DNA of 64,000 nt from Arcobacter arenosus (GCF_005771535.1 NZ_VANU01000007.1:62001-126000), one strand, 5' to 3'. Numbered from the stretch's first letter, positions 18,446 through 27,595 are shown. The notes: generated from the letters alone by a model not told the origin. Translations and numbers: made by a program.

Positions 18446-19812
18446 TATATCGTTTTACTAAACCTTCTTTTATTTTCAGGAACTTTTTTTAAATATGCAT
18501 CAAAAGGCATACAAATATTTCTAATTAGCATTGTTCCTGTAGGAGAAACTGTTATTTTTTCATCATTGATTGATACTAATTCAGCTTCTATAAACTCATC
18601 AAGTAATGGTAAGTCATTTTTGAAATATTCATTAAAATCTATATTAAATTTTTCTTCAACTCTTTTTATATTTAAAGAGAAATTACTCATTAACTCCATG
18701 ATAACAAATTGTCTTAAAATATCATCTTCACTTAATCTATAACCTTTAAAAATAGGAAGTTCATCATTATCAATTGCAGCTTCATATTGTTTTAAATCTT
18801 TATAGTTTTGTGCATAGTAATCAACACCATTGCCTATGGATGTAACACCAATTCCTATTAAATCAGCTCCACCTTTAGTTGTATAACCTTGGAAGTTTCT
18901 ATGAAGTTCACCTTTTTCAATTGCTTTAAATAGTTCATCTTCAGGTTTTGCAAAATGATCCATTCCAACCATTTTATATCCATTTGTTGTGAAAAAATCA
19001 ATTGTATCTTTTAATATTTCAAGTTTTTCAGATGGTGGAGCAAAAGTTGTTTCATCAAATTTTCTCATAGTTTTCATAAGCCAAGGAACATGGGCATAAT
19101 TAAATACTGCTAATCTATCTGGATTAAGTTTTATAATCTCTTTAACTGTTTCATTAAATGTCTTTCTATTTTGATGAGGAAGACCATAAATTAAGTCAAT
19201 ATTTATAGAGTTTATTCCCGCTTCTCTTGCAATATTCATAACATTTTGAGTTGTTTCATATGGTTGTATTCTATGAATTGTTTTTTGTACTTCTTCATTT
19301 AAATCTTGAACACCAAATGAAAGTCTATTAAATCCACCTTCTTTTAATACAGCCATATGCTCTTTTGTAAAATATCTTGGATCTACTTCACATGAAATTT
19401 CAGCATCATCACTAAAATTTGGAAAAGTCTCTTTAAGCATTTTAATTACTTCATTCAACTGCTCTGGTGAAAAATATGTTGGTGTACCTCCACCAAAATG
19501 CATTTGAGTAACTTTTCTATTTGTATTTAAATGTTTCTTTAAAATATTTAGTTCTTTTTTTAAGTATTCTAAATATCTAACTTTTTTATCCTCTTTTGAG
19601 GTAAATATTACATTACACCCACAAAAATAACAGGCACTTCTACAAAATGGTAGATGTATATATAAAGATAAATCTCTATCATCGCTTTGTTTACTGTAAT
19701 ATTCTATTAAATCTTCTTTTGAAAACTCTTCACTAAACTCTGGTGCAGTTGGATAAGATGTATATCTTGGACCTGGTTTTGAATATTTTTCAAATTTTTT
19801 AAAATCAATCAT
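18445..19812 (-). CDS. hemN: oxygen-independent coproporphyrinogen III oxidase
   Basis: Radical-SAM HemN decarboxylates coproporphyrinogen III twice to protoporphyrinogen IX without oxygen. 455 residues, the full HemN length rather than the shorter HemW. The cluster motif is C57-x3-C61-x2-C64 followed by GC (CRSACYFCGCN). GGGTPTYF, ISCEVDPR and GVQDLNEEVQ are also typical. The C-terminal HemN domain is present. It lies 19 bp downstream of argF and is coupled to the Fe-S gene. hemB (28.8 kb) and hemW (62.9 kb) are also in this window. Confidence 0.96.
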   Translation of the reverse strand: MIDFKKFEKYSKPGPRYTSYPTAPEFSEEFSKEDLIEYYSKQSDDRDLSLYIHLPFCRSACYFCGCNVIFTSKEDKKVRYLEYLKKELNILKKHLNTNRKVTQMHFGGGTPTYFSPEQLNEVIKMLKETFPNFSDDAEISCEVDPRYFTKEHMAVLKEGGFNRLSFGVQDLNEEVQKTIHRIQPYETTQNVMNIAREAGINSINIDLIYGLPHQNRKTFNETVKEIIKLNPDRLAVFNYAHVPWLMKTMRKFDETTFAPPSEKLEILKDTIDFFTTNGYKMVGMDHFAKPEDELFKAIEKGELHRNFQGYTTKGGADLIGIGVTSIGNGVDYYAQNYKDLKQYEAAIDNDELPIFKGYRLSEDDILRQFVIMELMSNFSLNIKRVEEKFNIDFNEYFKNDLPLLDEFIEAELVSINDEKITVSPTGTMLIRNICMPFDAYLKKVPENKRRFSKTI

Positions 19813-19831
19813 ATCTACTTCTTATATCTAT

Positions 19832-20758
19832 CTATTTATTTATTTGTCTACTTAACCAAACCATAACACCTTTTTGTGCATGTAATCTATTTTCAGCTTC
19901 TTCAAAAACTAAGCTTTCTTCACCTTCAATAACATCTTCTGATACCTCATAACCTCTATAAGCAGGAAGACAATGTAAAAATACCGCATTTGGTTTTCCT
20001 AACTTCATCATCTCTTTATCTACAATATATCCATCAAAGTCTTTTAATCTTTTCTCTTTTTCATCTTCTTGACCCATTGAAACCCAAGTATCAGTTGTAA
20101 TAACAGTAGCATCTTTACAAGCTTCTTTTGGATCATTACCAATGATGATTTTTGCTCCAGATTCCTTTGCAAAGTTTAATGCCTCATCTAAAATATTTTG
20201 ATTTACTTCATAACCTTTTGGTGTAGCAATTCTTAATTCAAAACCTAATTTTGAAGCTAACATTAGCCAAGAATGAGCTAGATTATTTCCATCACCTACA
20301 TAAGATACAACTAAATCTTTTTCTAATCCAGCTTCTTGAATAGTCATATAATCAGCCATTAATTGTACAGGGTGATATTCATCTGTAAGCCCATTGATTA
20401 CTGGTACTTTAGAATATTTTGCAAACTCTTCAATCTTTGATTGTGCAAATGTTCTAATCATTACCATATCAACCATACTTGATACAACTCTTGATGTATC
20501 ACTCATAGGTTCACCACGACCTAATTGAATATCATTTGAAGATAAAAATAGACCAACTCCACCTAATTGATAAATACCAACTTCAAAACTTACTCTAGTT
20601 CTAGTGCTACTTTTTTCAAAAATCATTCCAAGAGTATTTCTTGGCATATAATCTTTAAAAACTTTATTTTTAGTTTCTCTTTTGATTTTTGCAGCTAGCT
20701 CTAAAATCTCTAATATTTCTTCTTTAGTATAATCTCTAAGTGTTAAAAAATGTCTCAT
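19832..20758 (-). CDS. argF: ornithine carbamoyltransferase
   Basis: ArgF makes citrulline from ornithine and carbamoyl phosphate, the substrate for ArgG at 2.1 kb. 308 residues; carbamoyl-phosphate motif S51-[24 protein letters not shown] and the ornithine-binding HCLPAYRG are all present. AAGGA precedes the ATG and a TATAAT box is about 30 bases further up. It leads a four-gene operon ending with lgt. Confidence 0.96.
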   Translation of the reverse strand: MRHFLTLRDYTKEEILEILELAAKIKRETKNKVFKDYMPRNTLGMIFEKSSTRTRVSFEVGIYQLGGVGLFLSSNDIQLGRGEPMSDTSRVVSSMVDMVMIRTFAQSKIEEFAKYSKVPVINGLTDEYHPVQLMADYMTIQEAGLEKDLVVSYVGDGNNLAHSWLMLASKLGFELRIATPKGYEVNQNILDEALNFAKESGAKIIIGNDPKEACKDATVITTDTWVSMGQEDEKEKRLKDFDGYIVDKEMMKLGKPNAVFLHCLPAYRGYEVSEDVIEGEESLVFEEAENRLHAQKGVMVWLSRQINK

Positions 20759-20787
20759 TTAAGTATCCTTCTTTTGTAAAAACGACC

Positions 20788-20793
20788 ATTATA
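20788..20793 (-). promoter_or_regulatory. -10 box of the argF operon
   Basis: TATAAT on the minus strand, about 30 bases before the argF start, in the 69-bp gap after purE. No convincing -35 and no ARG-box palindrome are seen. Confidence 0.5.
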
Positions 20794-20827
20794 TATTAAA
20801 TCTGTTTACTTATAACTTAACGGTTAT

Positions 20828-21358
20828 TTACTTTTTTTTAGGCATTTGTGCTAAATACTCTTTATATTTTAAAGAATCAAGTTTTTCAACTTTACTCATA
20901 ACTTCATTATTCATTTGCTCTTTATAAATAGAGATTTTTTCTCTTATTTCACTATTGTTTGAACCTATAATTTGAGATGCCAAAATTCCAGCATTTTTTG
21001 CTCCATTGATTGCAACAGTTGCAACAGGAACACCACCAGGCATTTGTACAATTGATAATAATGAATCCATACCCTCTAAATTTGAACCTCTAACAGGAAC
21101 TCCTATTACAGGAAGTGGAGTTAAAGCTGCAACCATACCTGGTAAATGAGCTGCCCCTCCTGCTCCAGCAATGATAACTTTTAAGCCTCTTTCTACTGCA
21201 CTTTTAGAATATTCAACTAATCTATCAGGAGTTCTATGAGCTGATACAATACTTACTTCAAATTCAATACCAAACTCTTCACACATTTTTACTGCTTCAC
21301 TCATAACCGGTAAGTCTGAGTCACTTCCCATAATAATTCCAACTAATGGTTTAGACAT
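20828..21358 (-). CDS. purE: N5-carboxyaminoimidazole ribonucleotide mutase
   Basis: Class I PurE moves the carboxyl group of N5-CAIR to C4. 176 residues; the signature GSDSDLPVM is at 11-19, with SAHRTPDR and [11 protein letters not shown]. It overlaps the end of purK by 8 bp, the normal PurK-PurE pairing. It is the last gene of the sbtA-sbtB-purK-purE operon. Confidence 0.97.
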   Translation of the reverse strand: MSKPLVGIIMGSDSDLPVMSEAVKMCEEFGIEFEVSIVSAHRTPDRLVEYSKSAVERGLKVIIAGAGGAAHLPGMVAALTPLPVIGVPVRGSNLEGMDSLLSIVQMPGGVPVATVAINGAKNAGILASQIIGSNNSEIREKISIYKEQMNNEVMSKVEKLDSLKYKEYLAQMPKKK

Positions 21359-22508
21359 ATCTTTTACTTCCTTTAATTTTTAAAATATCTTTTGCTTTCA
21401 TAGCTTTTTCTAATGCTTTGTTTATATCATCATCTAAAACTGTAATGTGTCCCATTTTTCTAAATGGTTTTGTATAAGATTTTCCATAAAAATGAAATGA
21501 TAATTCTGGAATCTCTAAGGCATCATGAATTCCATGAATAAATGGCTCACCTTCATAATTCTCTTCACCTAATAGATTTATCATAACTGCAGGAGAAATC
21601 AATTTTGTAGAACCTAAAGGTAAATTTGTAACTGCTCTAATGATTTGTTCAAATTGTGATGTTGCACAAGCTTCAACTGTATAGTGGCCTGAGTTATGTG
21701 GTCTAGGTGCAATCTCATTAACTAAAACTTTACCATCTTTTGTTAAAAATAGTTCAACCCCAAAAATACCAATTCCATTTAAGGCTTCAATAGATTTTTT
21801 TGATATCTCAATAGCTTTTTGTTCTATTTCAAATGGGATCCTAGCTGGAGCTAATACACTATCACAAATATTAACTCTTTCGTCAAATAACATTTCAACA
21901 ACTGGATAACATTTAATTTCACCCTCTATATTTCTAGCAACAATAATTGCCAACTCTTTATCGATGTTAACCAACTCTTCAATAAATGATTCATCTCTAA
22001 TTGCTTTAGTATTAACCTCTTCTTGAGATTTAAGCATCTGAACACCTTTTCCATCATATCCACCAAGTTTTGCTTTTTGAATAACAGGAAATCCAAAGGA
22101 AGCTAAATCCTCATCATTTCTAACATCTTTATACATAGGAACAGGGATACCTTTTTCATCAAGAAGTTTTTTCTGTTCATATTTGTTCTGTATTAATTCC
22201 ATAACATATGGTGATGGGTGAATTTTATGTCCATGGTTATATAACTCTTTTAAAATAGTCATGTCAACGTGTTCAAGTTCAAAGGTTGTTACATCATTTT
22301 CTTGAACTATTTGTTCAAGTTTATCTTTGTCATAAAAACCACCAATAATATGTTTATCAGAAACTTGAGCAGCAGGGCAATTAAAAGTTGGGTCTAAAAT
22401 AGTTACATGAAAACCCATTTTTTTTGCTTTTTGAGACATGATTTTACCTAATTGTCCCCCACCAATAATACCAATCTTTAAATTTGAATAATTAAAATCT
22501 TTGTTCAT
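21351..22508 (-). CDS. purK: N5-carboxyaminoimidazole ribonucleotide synthase
   Basis: PurK is an ATP-grasp enzyme that carboxylates AIR with bicarbonate and ATP to N5-CAIR. 385 residues; [11 protein letters not shown] near the start, [13 protein letters not shown] in the ATP lid, and the metal-binding [13 protein letters not shown]. Length is normal. It sits 19 bp downstream of the PII-like gene. That places a bicarbonate-consuming enzyme directly behind a predicted bicarbonate transporter. Confidence 0.97.
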   Translation of the reverse strand: MNKDFNYSNLKIGIIGGGQLGKIMSQKAKKMGFHVTILDPTFNCPAAQVSDKHIIGGFYDKDKLEQIVQENDVTTFELEHVDMTILKELYNHGHKIHPSPYVMELIQNKYEQKKLLDEKGIPVPMYKDVRNDEDLASFGFPVIQKAKLGGYDGKGVQMLKSQEEVNTKAIRDESFIEELVNIDKELAIIVARNIEGEIKCYPVVEMLFDERVNICDSVLAPARIPFEIEQKAIEISKKSIEALNGIGIFGVELFLTKDGKVLVNEIAPRPHNSGHYTVEACATSQFEQIIRAVTNLPLGSTKLISPAVMINLLGEENYEGEPFIHGIHDALEIPELSFHFYGKSYTKPFRKMGHITVLDDDINKALEKAMKAKDILKIKGSKRYV

Positions 22509-22527
22509 ATTTCTCTTCTTTACTTTT

Positions 22528-22818
22528 TTAAATTAGTAACATAACGTCACTTACAATGCATTTTCCACCATATCTTTTTATAAATTTACTAATAGAATCT
22601 TCAATATTTAAATATTTTGATTCTTCACATACTGTAAAAACATAATTATTACTAAATACATCAGTTACATCATCTGCAGTTTTAAGTCCATGACCTCCTG
22701 CACCTTGAATATCTTTGATTATTGTATAACCATTGATATCATTACTTTTTAATAAGTCAATCAATCTGTTAACATAAACAGATTCAATTATTATTTCAAC
22801 TTTCTTCATCTCCCTCAT
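22528..22818 (-). CDS. sbtB: PII-like regulator of the SbtA transporter (SbtB-like)
   Basis: 96 residues with the PII ferredoxin-like pattern: KKVEIIIESVYVNRLIDLL, a T-loop-like stretch KDIQGAGGHGLKTADDV, and a final beta segment CIVSDVMLLI. It has no PII uridylylation tyrosine and no C-terminal cysteine loop as in cyanobacterial SbtB. The name rests mainly on its place 6 bp behind a SbtA-type transporter. It probably binds an adenine nucleotide and gates the transporter at the membrane. A start at 22809 is also possible. Confidence 0.78.
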   Translation of the reverse strand: MREMKKVEIIIESVYVNRLIDLLKSNDINGYTIIKDIQGAGGHGLKTADDVTDVFSNNYVFTVCEESKYLNIEDSISKFIKRYGGKCIVSDVMLLI

Positions 22819-22824
22819 AAATCC

Positions 22825-23805
22825 TTACCCCCAAATTAAGTTTATAAAATAGTAATACAATGGAATACCAAGAGATATATTAAATGGGAAAGTTATAGCT
22901 AAACTTAATGGTAAATATATACCTGGATTTGCTTGAGGTACTGATAATCTCATAGCAGCAGGAACTGCAATATAAGAGGCACTACCACTTAATAATGCTA
23001 GTAAAAATGCATCACCTTTTGATAAAGAAAAATAATATCCAAGTGTTATGGCAACACTTGCATTTATAATTGGCATCAATAAAGCAAAAATTATTAAAAA
23101 CATACCAACTTTTTTAAGTTCGTATATTTTTCTTGCAGCAACAAGCCCCATATCTAATAGGAAAAATGCAAGAAAACCTTTAAACAAAGTTCCAAATAAA
23201 GGTTCCATTGAATGCCAACCTTTTTCTCCTGTTAAAATTCCAATGATTAAAGCCCCAATAAGTAGGAAAACTGATGGATTTAAAAAAGATTCTTTTAAAA
23301 TCTCTTTCCAATTTGTTTTTTCATCTTTATCTTCCTCTGAGCTTTTTGCAAATAAAGCTGCAAATACAAGCCCAATAACAATTGCTGGTGACTCCATTAA
23401 TGTCATAGCCGCAACCATATGACCACCATATTCTATTCCAATTGTTTGTAAGTAAGTAATACCTGTAATAAATGTAACAGCACTAATTGAACCATAAGTA
23501 GCAGCAATAGCAACTGAGTTATAAGTATCTAATTTTGTTCTTAAGATAAAATAACTATATATTGGTACAATAGATGCCATAAATATTGCAAGTATTAAAG
23601 ATTTAAATACATAAACATCCAAGCCACTTTTTGATAATTCATATCCTCCATGTAAACCAATTGCAATTAATAAATAAAGGGAAAAAAGTTTTGGTAGAGG
23701 TTGTGGAATAGTTAATTCAGATTTTAAAAAGACAGCAAGCATACCTAAAAAAAAGAATAAAATTGGTGGATTTAGTATATTTTGTAATATTAAATCAATA
23801 TTCAT
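22825..23805 (-). CDS. sbtA: SbtA-family sodium-dependent bicarbonate transporter
   Basis: 326 residues, mostly membrane: about ten hydrophobic segments, with a charged cytosolic loop at about 160-170 (KSSEEDKDEKTNWKE). The start MNIDLILQNILNPPILFFFLG and the repeats GLHGGYELSKSG and LLSGSASYIAVPAAMRL match the SbtA family, which imports bicarbonate with sodium in cyanobacteria and many other bacteria. The PII-like partner downstream strengthens the call. Other anions cannot be excluded. Confidence 0.83.
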   Translation of the reverse strand: MNIDLILQNILNPPILFFFLGMLAVFLKSELTIPQPLPKLFSLYLLIAIGLHGGYELSKSGLDVYVFKSLILAIFMASIVPIYSYFILRTKLDTYNSVAIAATYGSISAVTFITGITYLQTIGIEYGGHMVAAMTLMESPAIVIGLVFAALFAKSSEEDKDEKTNWKEILKESFLNPSVFLLIGALIIGILTGEKGWHSMEPLFGTLFKGFLAFFLLDMGLVAARKIYELKKVGMFLIIFALLMPIINASVAITLGYYFSLSKGDAFLLALLSGSASYIAVPAAMRLSVPQANPGIYLPLSLAITFPFNISLGIPLYYYFINLIWG

Positions 23806-23845
23806 AGATTAAATTCCTAACTAATTTTTCTTATATTAAATTGAT

Positions 23846-23851
23846 ATTATA
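23846..23851 (-). promoter_or_regulatory. -10 box of the sbtA-sbtB-purK-purE operon
   Basis: TATAAT on the minus strand about 40 bases before the sbtA ATG, with AGGA between them. No clear -35. Confidence 0.5.
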
Positions 23852-23926
23852 TCTCAAAAAAGCTTTTTCTATTTTGAAGATAAATAAAAAAATTTAAAAA
23901 AATTATTTTTATTTCCAAATTAACCA

Positions 23927-23948
23927 TTATGTGACACTTTTGTGACTT
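23927..23948 (+). repeat. tandem 11-bp direct repeat upstream of nrdD
   Basis: Two abutting units, TTATGTGACAC and TTTTGTGACTT, share 8 of 11 bases with the core TGTGAC in both. The 11-bp period puts both copies on the same DNA face. A TATATT -10-like box follows at 23951, so the repeat overlaps the -35 region. It is a candidate binding site for an oxygen- or nucleotide-responsive regulator. Confidence 0.5.
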
Positions 23949-24006
23949 TCTATATTATTATTTTTTAAGTAGGAAAGGTCTAAAATTTTGTTTGAAAAGG
24001 ATACAA

Positions 24007-26118
24007 ATGATAGAAAATATTTTAAAAAGAGATGGAACTTACAAGCCATATGAAGAGTATAAAATAAAAGATGCTATCAAAAAAGCATTTAAAAGTGTTC
24101 ATACAACGTACGATTCAATAATTTATTTAAATGTAATAGAACAATTAAATAAAAAAAGAGTGATTGCAGTTGAAGATATTCAAGATTTAATTGAATCAGA
24201 ACTTTTTAAAGCTAGATATTTTGAAGTATTAAAATCATTTATGCTTTATAGACATATGCACAAATTGCAAAGAGAACAAGTTTTAGGATTAAATGAAGAT
24301 ACAACATATATTAATTCGACACAGACAATTGAAGAGTATATTAATGGAACAGATTGGAGAATTAAAGCAAATTCAAATACAGGTTATTCTCATGCAGGAC
24401 TTATAAATAATAGTGCGGGTAAGGTTATTGCAAATTATTGGTTAGATAAAATCTACTCAAAAGAGGAAGGTTATGCCCATAGAAATGCTGATTACCATAT
24501 TCATGATTTAGATTGTTTAAGTGGGTATTGTGCTGGTTGGAGTTTAAGAGTTTTATTGGATGAAGGTTTCAATGGAGTTAGAGGTAGGGTTGAATCACGT
24601 GCACCAAACCATTTTAGAGAAGCTTTAGGTCAAATGGCTAATTTTTTAGGAATATTACAAAGTGAATGGGCTGGAGCTCAGGCATTTTCATCATTTGACA
24701 CCTATTTAGCACCTTATGTATTTAAAGATAAATTATCTTTTACTGAAGTAAAAAAGAATATTAGAAGTTTTGTATATAATTTAAATGTCCCTGCAAGATG
24801 GGGACAAAGTCCTTTTACAAATATCACAATTGATTGGACAGTTCCAAGAGATTTAAAGGATCAAATCCCTACAAAAAATCAAGAACACTTATTAAAAAAC
24901 TTAGATGATGAAGAGTTATTAAAAAAAGCAAAAGAAAAAGGTTATGAATCTTTAACAGAACTAACATATAAAGATTTCCAAAAACAAATGGATATGATTA
25001 ATAAAGCATACTATGAAGTTATGACTGAGGGTGATCAAACAGGACAACCTTTTACTTTTCCAATTCCTACTGTAAACTTAACAGAGGATTTCGATTGGTA
25101 TGGTGAAAACACTGATTTATTATTTGAAAATACTGCAAAAATTGGAAGCTCTTATTTCCAAAATTTTATTGGAAGTCAATATACAAAAGATGAAAATGGA
25201 AAATTAATACCAAATGATAATGCCTATAAACCTGGGCATGTTAGATCTATGTGTTGTAGGTTACAACTTGATTTAAGAGAACTTTTAAAAAGAGGTGGTG
25301 GTTTATTTGGTAGTGCAGAGATGACAGGAAGTATTGGAGTTGTTACAATCAATATGGCAAGACTTGGATATCTTTATAAAGGTGATAAAGATTCATTATT
25401 TGATAGACTTGAAGAGTTAATGGATTTAGCAAAATCAACTTTAGAGAAAAAAAGAGTTTTTGTAAACGATTTATATGAAAGGGGATTATTCCCTTATACA
25501 AAAAGATATTTACCTGGATTTAATAACCACTTTTCAACAATTGGTGTTAATGGTATCAATGAGATGATAATAAACTTTACTGAAAAAGAGTTTGATATTT
25601 CTAAAGAAGAGGGTATTTTATTTGCCAATGAAATTTTAGATTTCATGAGAGATAAAATGGCAGATTATCAAGAAGAAACTGGAAATTTATATAATCTTGA
25701 AGCAACACCAGCTGAGGGAACAACATATAGATTTGCAAAAGAGGATAAAAAGAGATATCAAGATATTTATCAAGCAGGATATGGTAAAAATATTTTTTAT
25801 ACAAATTCATCGCAACTTCCTGTTGATTATACAGATGATGTTTTCCAAGCCTTAGATTTACAAGATGATTTACAAGGTAAATATACTGGTGGAACAGTTC
25901 TTCACTTATATATGAAAGAGAGAATTAGTTCAATTGAAGCTTGTAGGAAATTAGTAAGAAATGTAATTTCAAATTATACTTTACCATATATCACTATTAC
26001 CCCAGTTTTCTCTGTTTGTCCTAAACATGGATATATAAATGGTGAATATGAATATTGTCCAATTTGTGACCAAGAACTTTTAGATGAGGAGTTAAAAAAT
26101 GAAAAGCTTAGAGCCTGA
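24007..26118 (+). CDS. nrdD: anaerobic ribonucleoside-triphosphate reductase, main part without the glycyl-radical tail
   Basis: Class III RNR makes dNTPs without oxygen. I place the start at ATG 24007 (AAAAGGATACAA before it), giving 703 residues; an upstream in-frame TTG at 23992 is less likely. An ATP-cone lies at 1-95 (ILKRDGTYKPYEEYKIKDAI). The catalytic body has CC at 416-417 in SMCCRL, where the thiyl cysteine is expected, then RGGGLFGSAEMTGS. It ends after half a zinc site (SVCPKHGY, YCPICDQ). The glycyl-radical loop RV(x)GY is missing from this frame and is found in the overlapping small frame at 26099. Confidence 0.92.
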   Translation: MIENILKRDGTYKPYEEYKIKDAIKKAFKSVHTTYDSIIYLNVIEQLNKKRVIAVEDIQDLIESELFKARYFEVLKSFMLYRHMHKLQREQVLGLNEDTTYINSTQTIEEYINGTDWRIKANSNTGYSHAGLINNSAGKVIANYWLDKIYSKEEGYAHRNADYHIHDLDCLSGYCAGWSLRVLLDEGFNGVRGRVESRAPNHFREALGQMANFLGILQSEWAGAQAFSSFDTYLAPYVFKDKLSFTEVKKNIRSFVYNLNVPARWGQSPFTNITIDWTVPRDLKDQIPTKNQEHLLKNLDDEELLKKAKEKGYESLTELTYKDFQKQMDMINKAYYEVMTEGDQTGQPFTFPIPTVNLTEDFDWYGENTDLLFENTAKIGSSYFQNFIGSQYTKDENGKLIPNDNAYKPGHVRSMCCRLQLDLRELLKRGGGLFGSAEMTGSIGVVTINMARLGYLYKGDKDSLFDRLEELMDLAKSTLEKKRVFVNDLYERGLFPYTKRYLPGFNNHFSTIGVNGINEMIINFTEKEFDISKEEGILFANEILDFMRDKMADYQEETGNLYNLEATPAEGTTYRFAKEDKKRYQDIYQAGYGKNIFYTNSSQLPVDYTDDVFQALDLQDDLQGKYTGGTVLHLYMKERISSIEACRKLVRNVISNYTLPYITITPVFSVCPKHGYINGEYEYCPICDQELLDEELKNEKLRA

Positions 26119-26257
26119 AAAATTAAAAGAAAAAAGAACAAAATGTATTGTTTATACAAGAGTTATGGGATATCATAGACCAGTTGAAAGTTTCAATATT
26201 GGTAAAAAAGGTGAACATTCTCAAAGAGTAAAATTCATTGAAAAAAATAATTTATAA
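26099..26257 (+). CDS. separately encoded glycyl-radical domain of the class III RNR (52 aa)
   Basis: 52 codons in the +1 frame relative to nrdD, overlapping its end by 20 bp. The ATG has AGGAG at 26087-26091, seven bases upstream, an ideal site that lies inside nrdD. The product contains CIVYTRVMGYHRPVESFN and GKKGEHSQR, the C-terminal signature of NrdD; G24 would be the radical glycine and C16 the remaining zinc ligand. A stop (TAA 26093-26095) just before the ATG blocks read-in from further up. It overlaps nrdG by 20 bp. It could be a true free-standing subunit or the result of a frameshift in a once-continuous gene. Confidence 0.8.
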   Translation: MKSLEPEKLKEKRTKCIVYTRVMGYHRPVESFNIGKKGEHSQRVKFIEKNNL

Positions 26258-26909
26258 TATAACACCGTTTACAACGGTAGATTATAAAGATCATTTATCT
26301 TGTATTGTATGGTTTAATTCCTGCAATATGAGATGTAAATATTGTTATAACCCTGATATTGTTAATTCAAAATCAGGGCTTTATACAATTGAAGATTTAA
26401 TCAATTTTTTAATGAAAAGAGTAGGCTTATTAGATGGGGTTGTATTAAGTGGTGGAGAAGCTTCATTACATGATTTAGAATATATTTGTAAATGTATTTC
26501 TACTTTGGGTTTTAATATAAAACTTGATACTAATGGCTCAAATCCTAATATGCTAAAAACTCTTTTAGACCAAAAGTTATTAGACTTTGTTGCAATTGAT
26601 TTTAAATCAACTAAAGATAAATTTTATGATATTACAAAGTCAAATTATTACAATAAATTTTTAGAGTCATTACATATTCTTGAAAATTCAGGAATCGAAT
26701 ATGAAGTAAGAACAACTTTACATGAAGATTTGTTAGATGAGGATGATATAAATGAAATGCAAACAGTTTTAGTCGAAAATGGTTACGACAAAAACTATTA
26801 CATTCAAAATTTTTTAGAAACTGAAAACCTTTCAAATCTAAAATTATCAGAAAAACATTTTGATAAGAGTAAACTTATTTCTGATTTAAATATAGTTTGG
26901 AGAAACTAA
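26238..26909 (+). CDS. nrdG: anaerobic RNR activating protein
   Basis: Radical-SAM activase that puts the glycyl radical on NrdD. 223 residues; cluster motif CNMRCKYC at about 30-37 followed by YNPDIV, then LSGGEAS and KLDTNGSNP. The only reasonable start is TTG at 26238, inside the small glycyl-radical frame (20 bp overlap). A weak AAAGAG precedes it. The type resembles the longer NrdG of Pseudomonas-like systems rather than the short E. coli form. Confidence 0.93.
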   Translation: MKKIIYNITPFTTVDYKDHLSCIVWFNSCNMRCKYCYNPDIVNSKSGLYTIEDLINFLMKRVGLLDGVVLSGGEASLHDLEYICKCISTLGFNIKLDTNGSNPNMLKTLLDQKLLDFVAIDFKSTKDKFYDITKSNYYNKFLESLHILENSGIEYEVRTTLHEDLLDEDDINEMQTVLVENGYDKNYYIQNFLETENLSNLKLSEKHFDKSKLISDLNIVWRN

Positions 26910-26914
26910 TTTAT

Positions 26915-27595
26915 TTATTTATTTATAATATAACCTTGTCCTGAAATATTTTTTATTAGCTCTTTATCTGTTTTAGCTCTAAGCCTTTTAACAAATGTTC
27001 TTAATCTTTCATCGGTAACATTTTCTTCTTCCCAAAGTGATGATTTAATACTCTCTGTGGAAGTGATATTATTTCTGTCACTAAGAAGTAAAGATATAAA
27101 TTTCTTTTCCCTTTTAGTAATATTTACTAGTTTTTCATTCTCAAAAAGATTATTTGTATTTGTATCAAAAGAAAAATCTTCATTTAAACATATAATTCTG
27201 TTTTTATTTAATTTGTTTGCTATAAAAATTAAATACTCTAATACCTCTTCAGGGTCAAATGGCTTTATAAAATATTTAGTAATACCTATATCTATAGCTT
27301 TTAATAATTTCTCTTTATCAGAAAAAGCACTAAGGACAATAATAGGAATATCTTCATTTATTGTTCTAATCTCTTTTGTCATCTCTAATCCATCAAGGTT
27401 AGGCATCATTATGTCTGTAATTACAATATCCGGATTAATATTTTTAAATTTTTCAAGCCCCTCTATTCCATCACTTGCAACTGTAAAAGAATAAAAATAA
27501 TCCGATAAGGCATCCTTTAAAAGTTTTGAGATATTTACCTCATCTTCAACAAATAGTATTTTTAACTCTTTTAGTACAGATTCATCATTGTTCAT
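26915..27595 (-). CDS. OmpR-type response regulator of a two-component pair
   Basis: 226 residues: receiver at 10-125 with D61 (VITDIMMP), T/S and K (YFIKPF), and a C-terminal winged helix from about 140 (NITKREKKFISLLL, RLRTFVKRLRAK). Its first 11 bp overlap the end of the kinase gene upstream, so the two form a pair. It is convergent with nrdG, 5 bp away, with no terminator hairpin between them. Confidence 0.92.
   Translation of the reverse strand: MNNDESVLKELKILFVEDEVNISKLLKDALSDYFYSFTVASDGIEGLEKFKNINPDIVITDIMMPNLDGLEMTKEIRTINEDIPIIVLSAFSDKEKLLKAIDIGITKYFIKPFDPEEVLEYLIFIANKLNKNRIICLNEDFSFDTNTNNLFENEKLVNITKREKKFISLLLSDRNNITSTESIKSSLWEEENVTDERLRTFVKRLRAKTDKELIKNISGQGYIINK

Noticed and set aside
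23992-24006. TTG at 23992 as nrdD start
   Set aside because: AAAAGGATACAA places the binding site for the ATG at 24007; it would lie inside the gene with the TTG start.
26092-26101. A -1 slippery heptamer (A AAA AAT) at the end of nrdD
   Set aside because: In the -1 frame the next codon is TGA, so it cannot lead into the glycyl-radical frame, which is +1.
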